From Verrucomicrobiota bacterium (GTDB lineage Bacteria; Verrucomicrobiota; Verrucomicrobiia; Limisphaerales; SIBE01), in assembly GCA_016871515.1 (NCBI GenBank), contig VHDE01000011.1, positions 1-64,000 of the forward strand: a stretch of 64,000 nt of DNA, in the 5' to 3' direction. Positions 16,005 through 25,145 of the stretch are shown here, piece after piece. A program made the position numbers and the translations under genes. Positions within the stretch are counted from its first letter, which is position 1. Each line of letters begins with the position of its first letter. Under the pieces are notes generated by a model. That model was given only the letters and a program-made list of their open reading frames with translations, was not told the DNA's origin and ran no database searches.

Positions 16005-17445
16005 GGCTGGCTCCTTCCACCCAACGAAAATTAATGGAGAATTGCAACGGCGAATTGCCCTGCAATTGGTCCTGCTTTAAATCGGCTACTTCTTTCACGG
16101 CGCGTAATTGTTCCATCATCTTCTGAAAGGACGCGTAGTCTTTTGCTTTGCCAGTGCAGGTGATCACCGAGAGGTCCTTCACTTCCACGCGGCTGGCGTA
16201 AACGTCGCCATCGACCGGAAACGTTTCCGTCAGCTTCCGCATGATGGTCAAGGTGGGCAGCGAGTCGTCAAACCAGGGCCGGAACTTCCGAATCTGATTT
16301 TGCAAACTTTCGAGTTTGGTCACCTTCGGCTGGATGGCCCGCCACCGTTTCTGAAGCGACGAAAGTTTCAAATGCTGCACAAAAAACATTCCGCCAACCA
16401 AGAGGGCTATGGCTCCGCCAGCCGCACCGGCCGAGAATAACTTCCGCGACGAAAATCGAGCCAGGGTTTTGGGCCACGCGCTGACTGTTGGCGGCAAAAA
16501 CTCGAAGCCGGTTGAATGCCCGAGCAAATGTCGCGCAGCCATGCTCAGCGCCGGCGACACGCTCTTGTCCATCGGCAACGGCAAAGGGAAGCCATTGATT
16601 TGTTGAATTCCGCCAGCCTCGACGGTCAAGCCCATGTTCGCGGCTCGATCGCGAATCTCCTTGACCAAAGGATTAACCATTTCTGGGCGGCCAAAGACTT
16701 GGATTCTCCGGACTGTCTCGCTCAAGACCCGCGGCAATTGGCCCAGCGTGATTTTGATCTCGCGCGCCACAAGATCCGCATCGACCTGTTTTTGGTTGCC
16801 CTCCGTTTCCACCGCTCCTTCGAGAGATCGCAATGCGAGCACGCCCTTGCCCGAAGAGACTTCGAGTTCAACATTATTCTCGCCCACCAACAGCGAAATC
16901 ACTCCGGCGGCATCTTCCTTGTTGGACGTTTGCAAGGCCGAAATGGCGAGGGAAAAACTGAGTGGTTTTAGCTGCGCGGCCTTCAACACGCGCTGCAGCG
17001 CATTCAATTGGTTGAGCGGAATCGCCACAATGGTCGCATGTTGTTCGCCTCCTGGCGCACCGTAGCGCGATGTCGACATCGACAGATCCTCGGGCGAGTA
17101 AGGAAACCCTTTTTCCGCTTCGATGCCGAGAAAACTGCTCACGTCGCCTTCGGGAATTTCCGGAACCTTCGTCTGCAAAGTCAGCGTCCAGCTCAAGGGC
17201 AGGCAAACAGCGCAACGCCGCTCGCGAACACCGGCTTCGTTCAAATGATTCCGAATCTCGCGTCCGACCAGCTCGGGATCGTTGGTCAGCGGATCGAGCG
17301 AAAGTGACGCCTGAAAGGAACGTTGGACTTGAAGCCCGCCGCCATTGCGACGAAGCACAACGCCTTCCAATCGATTGCGCTCCAGTTTTAGGCCAATCAG
17401 CGAATTGGGCGGCCGGTTTTTGGTTAATGACATCATTTCAAACAT
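15997..17445 (-). CDS. T2SS GspL-like protein (PilM-PilN fusion)
   Basis: This 482-residue protein combines an actin-like PilM/GspL cytoplasmic half (about 14-320) with a membrane helix near 340-360 (AGAAGGAIALLVGGMFFV). A periplasmic coiled-coil and PilN-like ferredoxin domain follows (DSLPTLTIMRKLTETFPVDG). The N-terminal half has LIGLKLERNRLEGVVLRR and a late segment matching the second phosphate region of PilM, though the nucleotide motifs are weak. GspL recruits the GspE ATPase to the inner membrane. The downstream GspM-like gene overlaps it. Confidence 0.82.
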   Translation of the reverse strand: MFEMMSLTKNRPPNSLIGLKLERNRLEGVVLRRNGGGLQVQRSFQASLSLDPLTNDPELVGREIRNHLNEAGVRERRCAVCLPLSWTLTLQTKVPEIPEGDVSSFLGIEAEKGFPYSPEDLSMSTSRYGAPGGEQHATIVAIPLNQLNALQRVLKAAQLKPLSFSLAISALQTSNKEDAAGVISLLVGENNVELEVSSGKGVLALRSLEGAVETEGNQKQVDADLVAREIKITLGQLPRVLSETVRRIQVFGRPEMVNPLVKEIRDRAANMGLTVEAGGIQQINGFPLPLPMDKSVSPALSMAARHLLGHSTGFEFLPPTVSAWPKTLARFSSRKLFSAGAAGGAIALLVGGMFFVQHLKLSSLQKRWRAIQPKVTKLESLQNQIRKFRPWFDDSLPTLTIMRKLTETFPVDGDVYASRVEVKDLSVITCTGKAKDYASFQKMMEQLRAVKEVADLKQDQLQGNSPLQFSINFRWVEGASHD

Positions 17446-17791
17446 TCTTTAGGCGCCGCGAAAAGTTGCAGGTTGCACCTCTCCCTAACCCTCTCCCCAT
17501 CCGATGGGGAGAGACTTCTCGGAAACATCGTTTTCGCACATTGCACCCATGAACCTGAACCTGGTAGGGCGGCGTTGCTGCGCCGCCGCGATTGCTGTTC
17601 GCAGGCTGCGGAGCACCGCAGCCCTACCTTCAGGCTCATGGGGAGAGGGGCAACATTCGCCTTCCTACTTGGAAGATCTTCAATCTGCACCGCTCTCGAA
17701 GTGTCGGAGGCTCTGGGCATGGCGAACGCGCCGCCGACTGCAAGTCGGCGATACGGCAGAGTGAAACTCTGCGCTGCGAAGAAGGCGGCTT
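17446..17791. repeat. Three stacked dispersed repeats between gspK and gspL
   Basis: There is no gene here. In order, the gap holds a CCCTAACCCTCTCCCCATCC-type repeat at 17478-17513, a family C element at 17549-17645 (reverse of the copy at 6071-6170) and a family B element at 17731-17780. It interrupts an operon whose other gene junctions mostly overlap, which suggests later insertion of the repeats. Confidence 0.75.
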
Positions 17792-19198
17792 TCATAATCT
17801 GCGGCTCCTTTGCAGTCTGGGATTCTCGGCAAGCACGCTCAATCGTTCGCGGGCTTGCTGTCCCATCGCCCAGCCGAGCCGGGACAAATCGCGTCGATAA
17901 ATAATCTTAGGTTTCTGCTCGCTTGTATCGAACACAAACTGCGTTCGCCGATAACCCCGTCCGTAACGGCCTACCGCCGCAATGTCGGCGGTAAATTGAT
18001 AACTTCGCGAGGTGAGGTAAGGTCCGGCTTGCACGATGCTCTGTTCATCCAACACTTGCGTGACCCACGCAATCGTGGGCAAATCGGCGGCGCTTGGGGT
18101 TGGCCGGCTATTGGCCAGTTGTTGGGCCTTCTCCGCGCCAATTCCAGGAACGCAAGCCAGCACGGCAGCCGAAGCGCTATTGACATTAATCAGTCCTTCC
18201 ACGAAGGGAGCGTTGGTCACTGAAAGATCGCCTTCGATCAAAGCGAACTCGGCTGTGCTCATTTGATTTCCGATCCTGAAATAGAATTCGAGCAGGCTTC
18301 GGGCATTTGCGGCAGCCGTTGTCACTTGTCCTTGCAGTTCGTTTGCGCGCGCCTCGCCTAATTTCTCCTGCAGCAACTGCGTCAATTGCGCAACCGCGTT
18401 GGTGCCGCCGATTACGATGCGTGGCGATCCATCACCGCGAATGTTGGGTTCGAGACTATAAACAGTAACACATTCCAGTATTCCCGGATCAAGCCGGCCA
18501 TCGCGGTTATCGATCGGCGGCGAGACGTCAGCGTCATTCTCGTTCAAGTCCAGGATTCCGTTCCGGTTGTAATCTTCTCCATAAAGAGCGCCTGGATCGG
18601 CTCCGAACACGAACCTCAGCTCTTCGACCGTTTCAAACCGCGCATTCTTGCAAGAGTACGGAGATGGATTGCGGCGTTGGTAAGATTCCGATTCAGCGCC
18701 GTTCGTGGTCACGTCACTGTCCTCATCTCGCCAATCAATGATGGCCGCTGCGAACTGCGGCGTCATGCCCGGCAGCATCTGCAGCATCTCGACTGTTGCC
18801 GTGTTCAGATTCAGTTTGGAACTTTCATCCACGAGCGCGAAGGTCGGAACCTCGGTCCGAGATTCTTGCTCGGAGCGTCCGATCAACCAAAAGGTCGCGT
18901 CGCCCAGAAACACTTCTTCGCGGTCGTAAACCTGGAGGTCCGGCATTAGTCCAGGTTCGACGAGATTGGTGTTGCCTAACACGTAGGAAATATACCGCGA
19001 TGCCCCTTCGATAGCTTGCTCGGCTTCGACGCTGGCGACGTGGTTGTCCGCCGCCCGAAACTCAAAAAACATCGACTGCGCAAAATAAAGGGCGAGGCTG
19101 ACCAACCCAAAGGTGATCCAAAGAACAATAATGAGAACGGAGCCCTGTTTCGCAATGGAGTTGCCCATGGGGAGGCTTAGGGAGAAGGGCAACTTCAT
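17792..19198 (-). CDS. gspK: T2SS minor pseudopilin GspK
   Basis: This 468-residue protein has an N-terminal hydrophobic helix (GSVLIIVLWITFGLVSLALYFAQS), preceded by a short leader. The prepilin cleavage site is not canonical here, as is common for GspK. The large alpha domain has two helix-hairpin-helix-like segments: LNLNTATVEMLQMLPGMTPQFAAAIIDWRDED and INVNSASAAVLACVPGIGAEKAQQL, together with a Ca-binding-like acidic loop (DYNRNGILDLNENDADV). GspK caps the pseudopilus with GspI and GspJ. It starts with ATGA overlapping the gspJ stop by 4 bp. Confidence 0.9.
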   Translation of the reverse strand: MKLPFSLSLPMGNSIAKQGSVLIIVLWITFGLVSLALYFAQSMFFEFRAADNHVASVEAEQAIEGASRYISYVLGNTNLVEPGLMPDLQVYDREEVFLGDATFWLIGRSEQESRTEVPTFALVDESSKLNLNTATVEMLQMLPGMTPQFAAAIIDWRDEDSDVTTNGAESESYQRRNPSPYSCKNARFETVEELRFVFGADPGALYGEDYNRNGILDLNENDADVSPPIDNRDGRLDPGILECVTVYSLEPNIRGDGSPRIVIGGTNAVAQLTQLLQEKLGEARANELQGQVTTAAANARSLLEFYFRIGNQMSTAEFALIEGDLSVTNAPFVEGLINVNSASAAVLACVPGIGAEKAQQLANSRPTPSAADLPTIAWVTQVLDEQSIVQAGPYLTSRSYQFTADIAAVGRYGRGYRRTQFVFDTSEQKPKIIYRRDLSRLGWAMGQQARERLSVLAENPRLQRSRRL

Positions 19199-20430
19199 CG
19201 GCCACCTCCTCCTCTTTGACCGCCGGTGGAGCCTCGACTTGGTTGCTGGGGCGTGGTGGGTTGACCTCCGCCTCGCCCGCTCGAATTATTGTTATTATTG
19301 CCGCCTGCGCTTGGGGCGCTGTTACCCCCGCCTGTGGTATTTGAACTGTTGGCCTGAGCTTGGCTGTTTGTGTTGCCGCTGGTGATTTGATTCGTCCGCG
19401 CTTCAGTCACCACCGGGACGACTAACTCAAGGGGCGGCTTCCGGACGCGGGACACGCGATCTTCGGCTGCGAATTCGATCAAGACTCTGATCGCCTGAGG
19501 AACGCCAGTTTGAGTTGCGCTGGTCTGGGAGTTGGCGCCACCGGTCGTTTGCGTGCCTGAAGAGGTGCTCGTTTGCGAAAGCGTTGATTGGTCTTGACTG
19601 CTCGAGTCCCACGAATTTCGCCACATCATTCCGTCATAGAAGAGAAACTCGATATTCTCGATGCCATCCAAAAGTGGTTCCTCGACCGGATATTCTTCAA
19701 CCGTCGCCAATAGATTGCGCGTGACGGAGCGCACGAGTTCCTGGCCCATCAGGTTGGTGGAATAAATGGGTGGCCGCAGATAGTAAGTGATTCGTTGTGC
19801 TTCCGGCCACGGCTGAGGTTCGACGATCAACCGAGTCTGGACGCTGTGCATGACTGAAGCATCGTCGGTCGCACCTGTTGTGGTGTAGAATTGCAACGTC
19901 GCGGGTTGGTTTCTTCCTCCACCGCCCATCGCACTACGGCTCTGTAAGTCGTTGTTCAAACCAGACTGGATGCCGCCGACGATTGGGCCAGCCAACGTTG
20001 CGCCAGGAGGCAAAATGGAACGCAGGTCTGCTTTGATGACAGAGAGTGCGTGGTTGATCGGAATCGATTCTTCCACAATGCGCGACGTTGTCTTGCGCAG
20101 CCGCAAGGCGCCGTGAAACACAGTGTTCATCGCTATCAACACCGTGGCGAAGATCGCTGTGGCGATGAGAATCTCGATGAGCGTGAATGCGGCCTGAGTG
20201 CGAACGCTGCACGCATTTAGTATGGTAGGGACGGCGCGCTGCGCCGTCCGCGCCCGCATTGCAAGCGGGCGAAGCGGTTGCATGCAGCGCGGCACTTCCG
20301 GATAGACGAGTGCGCTTCCTAGAGCAGTAAAGGTGCACGTCGTTGTGCCGCGCTCGAACTTGGCTCGCGCGAAGACGGCGCAGCGCGCCGTCCCTACCAT
20401 TACTTTCGCTGGCGTGTGCAGTTTCATCAA
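19195..20430 (-). CDS. gspJ: T2SS minor pseudopilin GspJ, with repeat-encoded long leader
   Basis: The mature part begins at QAAFTLIEILIATAIFATVLIAMN, a class III prepilin cleavage site with Ala at -1. About 85 residues precede this site, where a normal leader has 6-20. Most of the extra leader is encoded by a nested palindromic element at 20222-20400. After the helix comes a GspJ-type beta-rich domain (IEFLFYDGMMWRNSWDS). The C-terminal third is Asn/Gly/Ser-rich low complexity. The ATG at 20430 overlaps the gspI stop by 4 bp. Alternative starts inside the element would shorten the leader; none looks clearly better. Confidence 0.85.
   Translation of the reverse strand: MMKLHTPAKVMVGTARCAVFARAKFERGTTTCTFTALGSALVYPEVPRCMQPLRPLAMRARTAQRAVPTILNACSVRTQAAFTLIEILIATAIFATVLIAMNTVFHGALRLRKTTSRIVEESIPINHALSVIKADLRSILPPGATLAGPIVGGIQSGLNNDLQSRSAMGGGGRNQPATLQFYTTTGATDDASVMHSVQTRLIVEPQPWPEAQRITYYLRPPIYSTNLMGQELVRSVTRNLLATVEEYPVEEPLLDGIENIEFLFYDGMMWRNSWDSSSQDQSTLSQTSTSSGTQTTGGANSQTSATQTGVPQAIRVLIEFAAEDRVSRVRKPPLELVVPVVTEARTNQITSGNTNSQAQANSSNTTGGGNSAPSAGGNNNNNSSGRGGGQPTTPQQPSRGSTGGQRGGGGR
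20222..20400. repeat. Nested 179-bp palindromic element inside gspJ
   Basis: The outer arms are GGTAGGGACGGCGCGCTGCG near 20224 and its reverse complement ending near 20399. The inner arms are GCGCGGCAC near 20287 and GTGCCGCGC near 20345. The element keeps the gspJ frame open throughout. It resembles a small non-autonomous mobile element or a REP-like doublet. Confidence 0.75.
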
Positions 20431-20843
20431 TTCGTTGTCGGCGGCACAACCGTGCTTAACAGAACGCTATACTCGCGATTTTGAACTTCGTACGTCACTT
20501 CGATGGAAATCAAGCGCATGACATCTTGGCCCCAGTTTTCGTTCAGCAACTTCCAGCGATAGCCGGGCCAATCTTCACCAAACGTTCCGCTGCGTTGCGC
20601 GTACTGCCAATTGCCGGTCACGATCAAATCGTTCAGTTGATTCTCAGCCAGCCGCACCGCGACGCTTTTGCGCTGCGCAACTACGCCGGCACGGTTGGCA
20701 ATCCGCATCCCCTCAATCGCGACCGGGATGACGATGGCCATGACCACGAGCGCGGCGAGCACTTCAGCGAATGTAAAACCCGCCTTGCATCTCCGTCCGC
20801 GGGTTAAGCCGTTCCCACGCGTTGGTCTGGTCCACAATTTCAT
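20427..20843 (-). CDS. gspI: T2SS minor pseudopilin GspI
   Basis: From ATG 20843 the leader is Arg/Lys-rich and ends in KAGFTFAEVLAALVVMAIVI, a standard G^F prepilin site with Glu at +5. The protein is about 138 residues, with the typical GspI C-terminal domain (ENQLNDLIVTGN, WPGYRW). The start lies inside gspH, giving an overlap of about 80 bp. No start codon exists closer to the cleavage site. GspI forms the tip complex of the pseudopilus with GspJ and GspK. Confidence 0.88.
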   Translation of the reverse strand: MKLWTRPTRGNGLTRGRRCKAGFTFAEVLAALVVMAIVIPVAIEGMRIANRAGVVAQRKSVAVRLAENQLNDLIVTGNWQYAQRSGTFGEDWPGYRWKLLNENWGQDVMRLISIEVTYEVQNREYSVLLSTVVPPTTN

Positions 20844-21435
20844 ATCTTGATCGGGTGCGCGATTGGGTAATCCAAATCGGCTCCCATTTTCGCGCGTCAT
20901 TCCGGTCCTGCTGCTGGATCTGCAAAACCGTCAAACTCGTTTCATCGATCGTGCCATCGGGCAAAAACCGGATCGTCACGTATTGGCTGTTCGTTCGTCC
21001 CAAAACCTCGACGTCGAAACGCAAACTCTCGGCGAGGCGAAATTCCGGTTCTTTAGACTTAATCGCTCCGGGCTCCCGAACATTTCGCACCAGTGTCGAG
21101 CCAAGCGGCTGGTTTCTCAGCGCGTAAGCGTCCTCCGCTCGCAGCCCGTACTTTCGCTGAGCTCGATCGATCCACAGCAACATCGGCAAACCTTCCGAAA
21201 CCGCTTGGCTTTGGCCGAATCTCGTCAAGGCCACAAACCGCTTCGCTTCCGAGTCCAGCGTGCGGGCCCGGAAGAAATTCGAGAGCGACGGCGCGGCTAC
21301 TGCCATCACGACGGCCAGCAAAGCCATCACGAGGATGAACTCGACCAGCGTGAAGGCGCTTAACAGGGTAGGGACAGCGCAGCGCGCTGTCCCTACCCTG
21401 CCAAAGCCGACGTTCGTTGTCCGGAACAGGTCCAT
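20764..21435 (-). CDS. gspH: T2SS pseudopilin GspH, with repeat-encoded leader
   Basis: From ATG 21435, 11 bp after the gspG stop, the leader is about 31 residues. It includes the peptide VGTARCAVPT, encoded by a palindrome at 21364-21400. The cleavage region is SAFTLVEFILVMALLAVVMAV, with Ala at -1. The mature domain is GspH-like (LDSEAKRFVALTRFGQSQAVSEGLPMLLW). The protein is about 223 residues. The downstream end overlaps gspI. A longer frame reaches 21513 but would overlap gspG. Confidence 0.87.
   Translation of the reverse strand: MDLFRTTNVGFGRVGTARCAVPTLLSAFTLVEFILVMALLAVVMAVAAPSLSNFFRARTLDSEAKRFVALTRFGQSQAVSEGLPMLLWIDRAQRKYGLRAEDAYALRNQPLGSTLVRNVREPGAIKSKEPEFRLAESLRFDVEVLGRTNSQYVTIRFLPDGTIDETSLTVLQIQQQDRNDARKWEPIWITQSRTRSRYEIVDQTNAWERLNPRTEMQGGFYIR
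21364..21400. repeat. Family E palindrome inside the gspH leader
   Basis: The arms CAGGGTAGGGACAGCGC and CGCTGTCCCTACCCTG are perfectly complementary apart from a few central bases. They are read in frame in the GspH leader, ahead of the predicted prepilin-peptidase site. Confidence 0.85.
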
Positions 21436-21445
21436 CGCTGGCGTT

Positions 21446-21907
21446 CTATTTCTCTTTTTTATTGTTTGCGTTTTCCCAATTGGTGATGTCATCACCACCA
21501 CCGGGGCGACCATCCGGTCCCATCGACATCAAGTCATAATCGGCGTTGTACTTCCCGGGGCACTCATAGACGTAGGGATTCTTCCACGGGTCCATTGGGA
21601 GTTCGGTCACCTTGAGATAAGGCCCGCGCCAACTCTGAGCGTCGCGCGGCTTCTCGATCAAATCCATCAAACCATCCTTCCCTTTCGGATAATAGCCGTT
21701 GTCCACCTCAAAAGCATCGAGGACCGTCTCGAAGTTTTTGATTTGGGTTTCAGCGGCGGTGATCCTCGCTTGCTCAGTCCGCCCGGCGAATTTGGGGACG
21801 ACGATGGCGGCCAAGGTTGCGAGAATGACCAGCACCAAAAGAAGCTCGACGAGGGTGAAGGCATGTCTGCGGTGCGCTTTGCGGTAGACGTTCGTTTGTA
21901 TTCTCAT
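21446..21907 (-). CDS. gspG: T2SS major pseudopilin GspG
   Basis: This 153-residue protein has a leader of about 15 residues ending HA before FTLVELLLVLVILATLAAIVVP. The usual GspG C-terminal domain follows, with the calcium-loop region (YYPKGKDGLMDLIEKP, WRGPYL, DPWKNPYVY, YDLMSMGPDGRPGGGDD). It is the main subunit of the pseudopilus. No repeat is inserted in its leader. Confidence 0.95.
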   Translation of the reverse strand: MRIQTNVYRKAHRRHAFTLVELLLVLVILATLAAIVVPKFAGRTEQARITAAETQIKNFETVLDAFEVDNGYYPKGKDGLMDLIEKPRDAQSWRGPYLKVTELPMDPWKNPYVYECPGKYNADYDLMSMGPDGRPGGGDDITNWENANNKKEK

Positions 21908-21942
21908 AGCGTCGGGGTTTGATTTCTCTCTCTGTCTGATGG

Positions 21943-23190
21943 TTATTTAATGTAATCCTGCATTGTGAAGATTGGGATGACCATGCCGATGAAGATCGTT
22001 CCGATAAAGGCTGCGATCAAAAAGAGCATGAGCGGCTCCGCAAAGGCCACGGCCGTCTTCAATTGCCGGTCTAAATCGCCCTCTGTAACGTTCGCGATGC
22101 GGACCAATTCCTGATCGAGCCGCCCGCTTTCCTCTGCCACGGAAACCATTTCCAAAACGGAGCCCGGAAAGAGATCTTTGCAATCGGAAAGACTTGGCCC
22201 GAGCGCATCGCCTTGTTTGACGCGTTCAATCGAATTCGCCACCGCATCGACCAGAATCTGGTTGCCGATCGATTTGCGCGCCACGTTAAGGCCATTGATC
22301 AAAGGAACGCCGGCGCCGAGCAACGTGCCGAGCATCCGGCAAAAGCGCGACATCGCGAAACGGGCGATCAATGGCCCCACCACCGGAAGCCGCAAGATAA
22401 TCTTTTCCCAAGTGCGCCGGCCTTGTTCAGACACAAGCCAATTGCGAACAAAATAAATCGTCAACCCAACCCCGGCGGCAACGTACAATCCATAATGCCG
22501 GATGAGTTCGCTCGCCCCGACGATTACTTGAGTCAGCAACGGCAGAGTCGCGCCAAAGCCAGTAAAAATCTCCTGAAAGCGAGGGATGAAGAAAACCAGC
22601 AGATAAATCAGCACGCCCAACGCGAGAAACAGCAGCACCGCTGGGTAAAGCATGGCGGTCATCACTTTCGAGCGCAGCTCCTTTTCGCGCGCTTGAAAGT
22701 CGGCGATTTGATTCAGGACCACGTCGAGAAATCCGCCCGTCTCGCCGGCTTGCACCATCGCGACATAAACCCGAGGAAACGTGTCGGGCGACTTGGCCAT
22801 CGCGTCGGCCAGGGACATGCCGTCGATGACTAAGTCGTGAATCTCCTTCCACTTATCCTTCGCCGCGGGCGTTGATGCTTCCTTGGTCAGGATGACTAAC
22901 GCGCGGCTCAACGGGACGCCAGCGGCAAGCAAGCTCGAAAGCAAGCGCGTGAAATTCTCGAGCATCCGCGGAGTTACCTTGCGAGACTTCCAGGGAAGTT
23001 CCAAGGAACCCGCCTTTTGCTCTGTGGCCTGGGCTGGCGCCGGTGATGATCCACCCGATTCCTTCAAGCTGATCGGGCGCAACCCGCGTCCCTCGATCTG
23101 ACGAAATGCATCCTGGCGTCCGCCCGCTTCAATGCGGCCTTCGGCCATAGTGCCGTCCATCTGCAATGCTTTGAATTGAAAGGAGGGCAT
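21943..23190 (-). CDS. gspF: T2SS inner-membrane platform protein GspF
   Basis: This 415-residue protein has the classical two-copy GspF layout. The N-terminal strand segment is MPSFQFKALQMDGTMAEG. Each GspF domain starts FTRLLSSLLAAGVPL and FCRMLGTLLGAGVPL. Membrane helices lie near 195-220, about 250 and 390-410. The GETGG and EESGR loops are conserved. It organises the pseudopilus assembly platform and contacts GspE. Confidence 0.95.
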   Translation of the reverse strand: MPSFQFKALQMDGTMAEGRIEAGGRQDAFRQIEGRGLRPISLKESGGSSPAPAQATEQKAGSLELPWKSRKVTPRMLENFTRLLSSLLAAGVPLSRALVILTKEASTPAAKDKWKEIHDLVIDGMSLADAMAKSPDTFPRVYVAMVQAGETGGFLDVVLNQIADFQAREKELRSKVMTAMLYPAVLLFLALGVLIYLLVFFIPRFQEIFTGFGATLPLLTQVIVGASELIRHYGLYVAAGVGLTIYFVRNWLVSEQGRRTWEKIILRLPVVGPLIARFAMSRFCRMLGTLLGAGVPLINGLNVARKSIGNQILVDAVANSIERVKQGDALGPSLSDCKDLFPGSVLEMVSVAEESGRLDQELVRIANVTEGDLDRQLKTAVAFAEPLMLFLIAAFIGTIFIGMVIPIFTMQDYIK

Positions 23191-23270
23191 CTCGTAGGTG
23201 CGACAGGCTAAACTGTTGTTCTGTTGTGCGAGCGTCCCTCGGCGCTACGAGGGCGAAACTCAACCGCATA

Positions 23271-25037
23271 CTAAGCTACCGCCGCTGCCCGATGCGGTTC
23301 GACCGATTCTTCTTCTGCTTCCACTCTGGCGGCATCAGCCAACGTGTGGTCTTTGGTGACGCGCATGACTTCCTCGGGCGTCGTGATCCCTTTACGAACG
23401 AGCCGCCAACCGTCCTCGCTCAACGTCCTCATGCCTTGCCGGCGCGCGACCTCCGCGATTTGACCGCTCGAACAGGCTTTCAGAATCATTTGCCGCACTT
23501 CGTAATTCATCTCCATCATTTCGAAAATGCCATGCCGGCCGTGATAACCGGTCTGACGGCAAGCCCGGCATCCGACGGCCTTGAAGAACGGAACCGACTC
23601 CGGCACTTCCAATTGATCCTTCAGAGCATGAACGGTGGGGGAGCGATCTTCTTGTTTGCAATGCGGACAGAGCACGCGCACGAGCCGTTGCGCCAGGACC
23701 GCTTCGAGTGACGACGCCACCAAGTAAGGCTCCACGCCCATATCGACGAGGCGTGTCAGAGCGCCCGGCGCATCGTTCGTGTGCAGCGTTGAAAAGACTA
23801 AATGCCCGGTCAGTGAGGCTTGCACGGCGATCTGCGCCGTTTCCCGGTCTCGAATTTCACCGATTAGAATCACATCCGGATCGTGGCGCAGAATCGAGCG
23901 AAGCCCGCGTGCGAAAGTCAGCCCAGACTTTTCCGAAACCTGAATCTGGTTGATGCCCTTCAACTGATATTCAATCGGATCTTCAATGGTAATGATCTTG
24001 CGGATCGAATCGTTAATGGAACTCAGCGCCGTATAAAGAGTCGTCGTTTTGCCGCTTCCGGTGGGGCCGGTAACCAAAATGATTCCATGCGGCAGTCCCA
24101 GGACGTTGTTGAAAATCTTGAGTTCGCGGTTGTCCATGCCAATTTCGGCGAGACCGAGAAGCGTCGAATTCTGGCGCAGCAAACGCATCACGACCGCTTC
24201 GCCGTGCAACATCGGGATCACGGACACACGAATGTCCACTTCGGCATTATCGAGCCGAATCTTGATGCGGCCATCCTGGGGCAAACGCTTCTCCGCAATA
24301 TTCAAATGGCTGAGGATTTTCACGCGCGAGACAATCGCCGGCTGAAATCGTTTGACCTGCGACGGCACGGGCACTTCCTGGAGAACTCCGTCAATCCGGT
24401 AGCGAATGCGAAGTTCATCTTCGAACGGTTCAAGGTGGATGTCTGAAGCGCGGAGATCAATGGCGTCACGCAGGACTTGATTGACGAAGCGAATGATCGA
24501 AGCGTCTTCAGCGGCGTTGTCGAGATTCGTATCATCGTCACCGCCTTCTTCGACCACCTGGAACGCGGTCTCTTCGCCGAGCGTATCGATCGTATCGGCG
24601 CCGACGCCGAGTTGTTTCTTCATCTCCCGTTGAATGGCTTCTTTGGGAGCGAGAATCGGCTTGAGTTTAAGACCCGTCAGTGTTTTGAGGGTGTCGAGTC
24701 CTTGCGTGGCAAACAACCGGCTGGTTGCGATCTCAACCGACCCATTGGAACGCTTGAGAGGAAGGACCTCCTCTTTCAGGAGGATGCGCGCAGGGAAAAG
24801 GGACAACAGCTCGCGATCCAGTTGGATATTTTCCAAATTGGTATAACCGACATCGTATTCGTCGGCCAGCCAGCGCAGCACATCTTCTTCGGTTTGCAAG
24901 CGCCCATCTTGGGATTGCCTGGTCAGGGTCTCGGCGTCCATGAAGGACAATTGCTTGGCCTCAACCATTTTATCGAGCATCTCTTTCATGTTGTCTGGCG
25001 CTGGCATCTTCTCAATCGCTTTCCATGGGAGATTCAC
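23271..25037 (-). CDS. gspE: T2SS assembly ATPase GspE
   Basis: This 588-residue protein (GTG start 25037; ATG 25007 is also possible) has a GspE N1E domain, then the secretion ATPase core. Walker A is GPTGSGKTTTLY, the Asp box is TIEDPIEYQL, Walker B is VILIGEIRDRETA, and the His box follows in STLHTNDAPGALTRL. A tetracysteine zinc site follows (CPHC, then CRAC about 30 residues later). It powers pseudopilus assembly and heads the operon read E to D on this strand. Confidence 0.96.
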   Translation of the reverse strand: MNLPWKAIEKMPAPDNMKEMLDKMVEAKQLSFMDAETLTRQSQDGRLQTEEDVLRWLADEYDVGYTNLENIQLDRELLSLFPARILLKEEVLPLKRSNGSVEIATSRLFATQGLDTLKTLTGLKLKPILAPKEAIQREMKKQLGVGADTIDTLGEETAFQVVEEGGDDDTNLDNAAEDASIIRFVNQVLRDAIDLRASDIHLEPFEDELRIRYRIDGVLQEVPVPSQVKRFQPAIVSRVKILSHLNIAEKRLPQDGRIKIRLDNAEVDIRVSVIPMLHGEAVVMRLLRQNSTLLGLAEIGMDNRELKIFNNVLGLPHGIILVTGPTGSGKTTTLYTALSSINDSIRKIITIEDPIEYQLKGINQIQVSEKSGLTFARGLRSILRHDPDVILIGEIRDRETAQIAVQASLTGHLVFSTLHTNDAPGALTRLVDMGVEPYLVASSLEAVLAQRLVRVLCPHCKQEDRSPTVHALKDQLEVPESVPFFKAVGCRACRQTGYHGRHGIFEMMEMNYEVRQMILKACSSGQIAEVARRQGMRTLSEDGWRLVRKGITTPEEVMRVTKDHTLADAARVEAEEESVEPHRAAAVA

Positions 25038-25145
25038 CTCTCACCGAACTCCGGCCCGTTGTGACGAGCCGGAGATTGGCGTGAGAGGCTTTCCCAATGG
25101 CATTTGTATTTACCGTAACCATTTAACCATAACCGAACCGCACCG

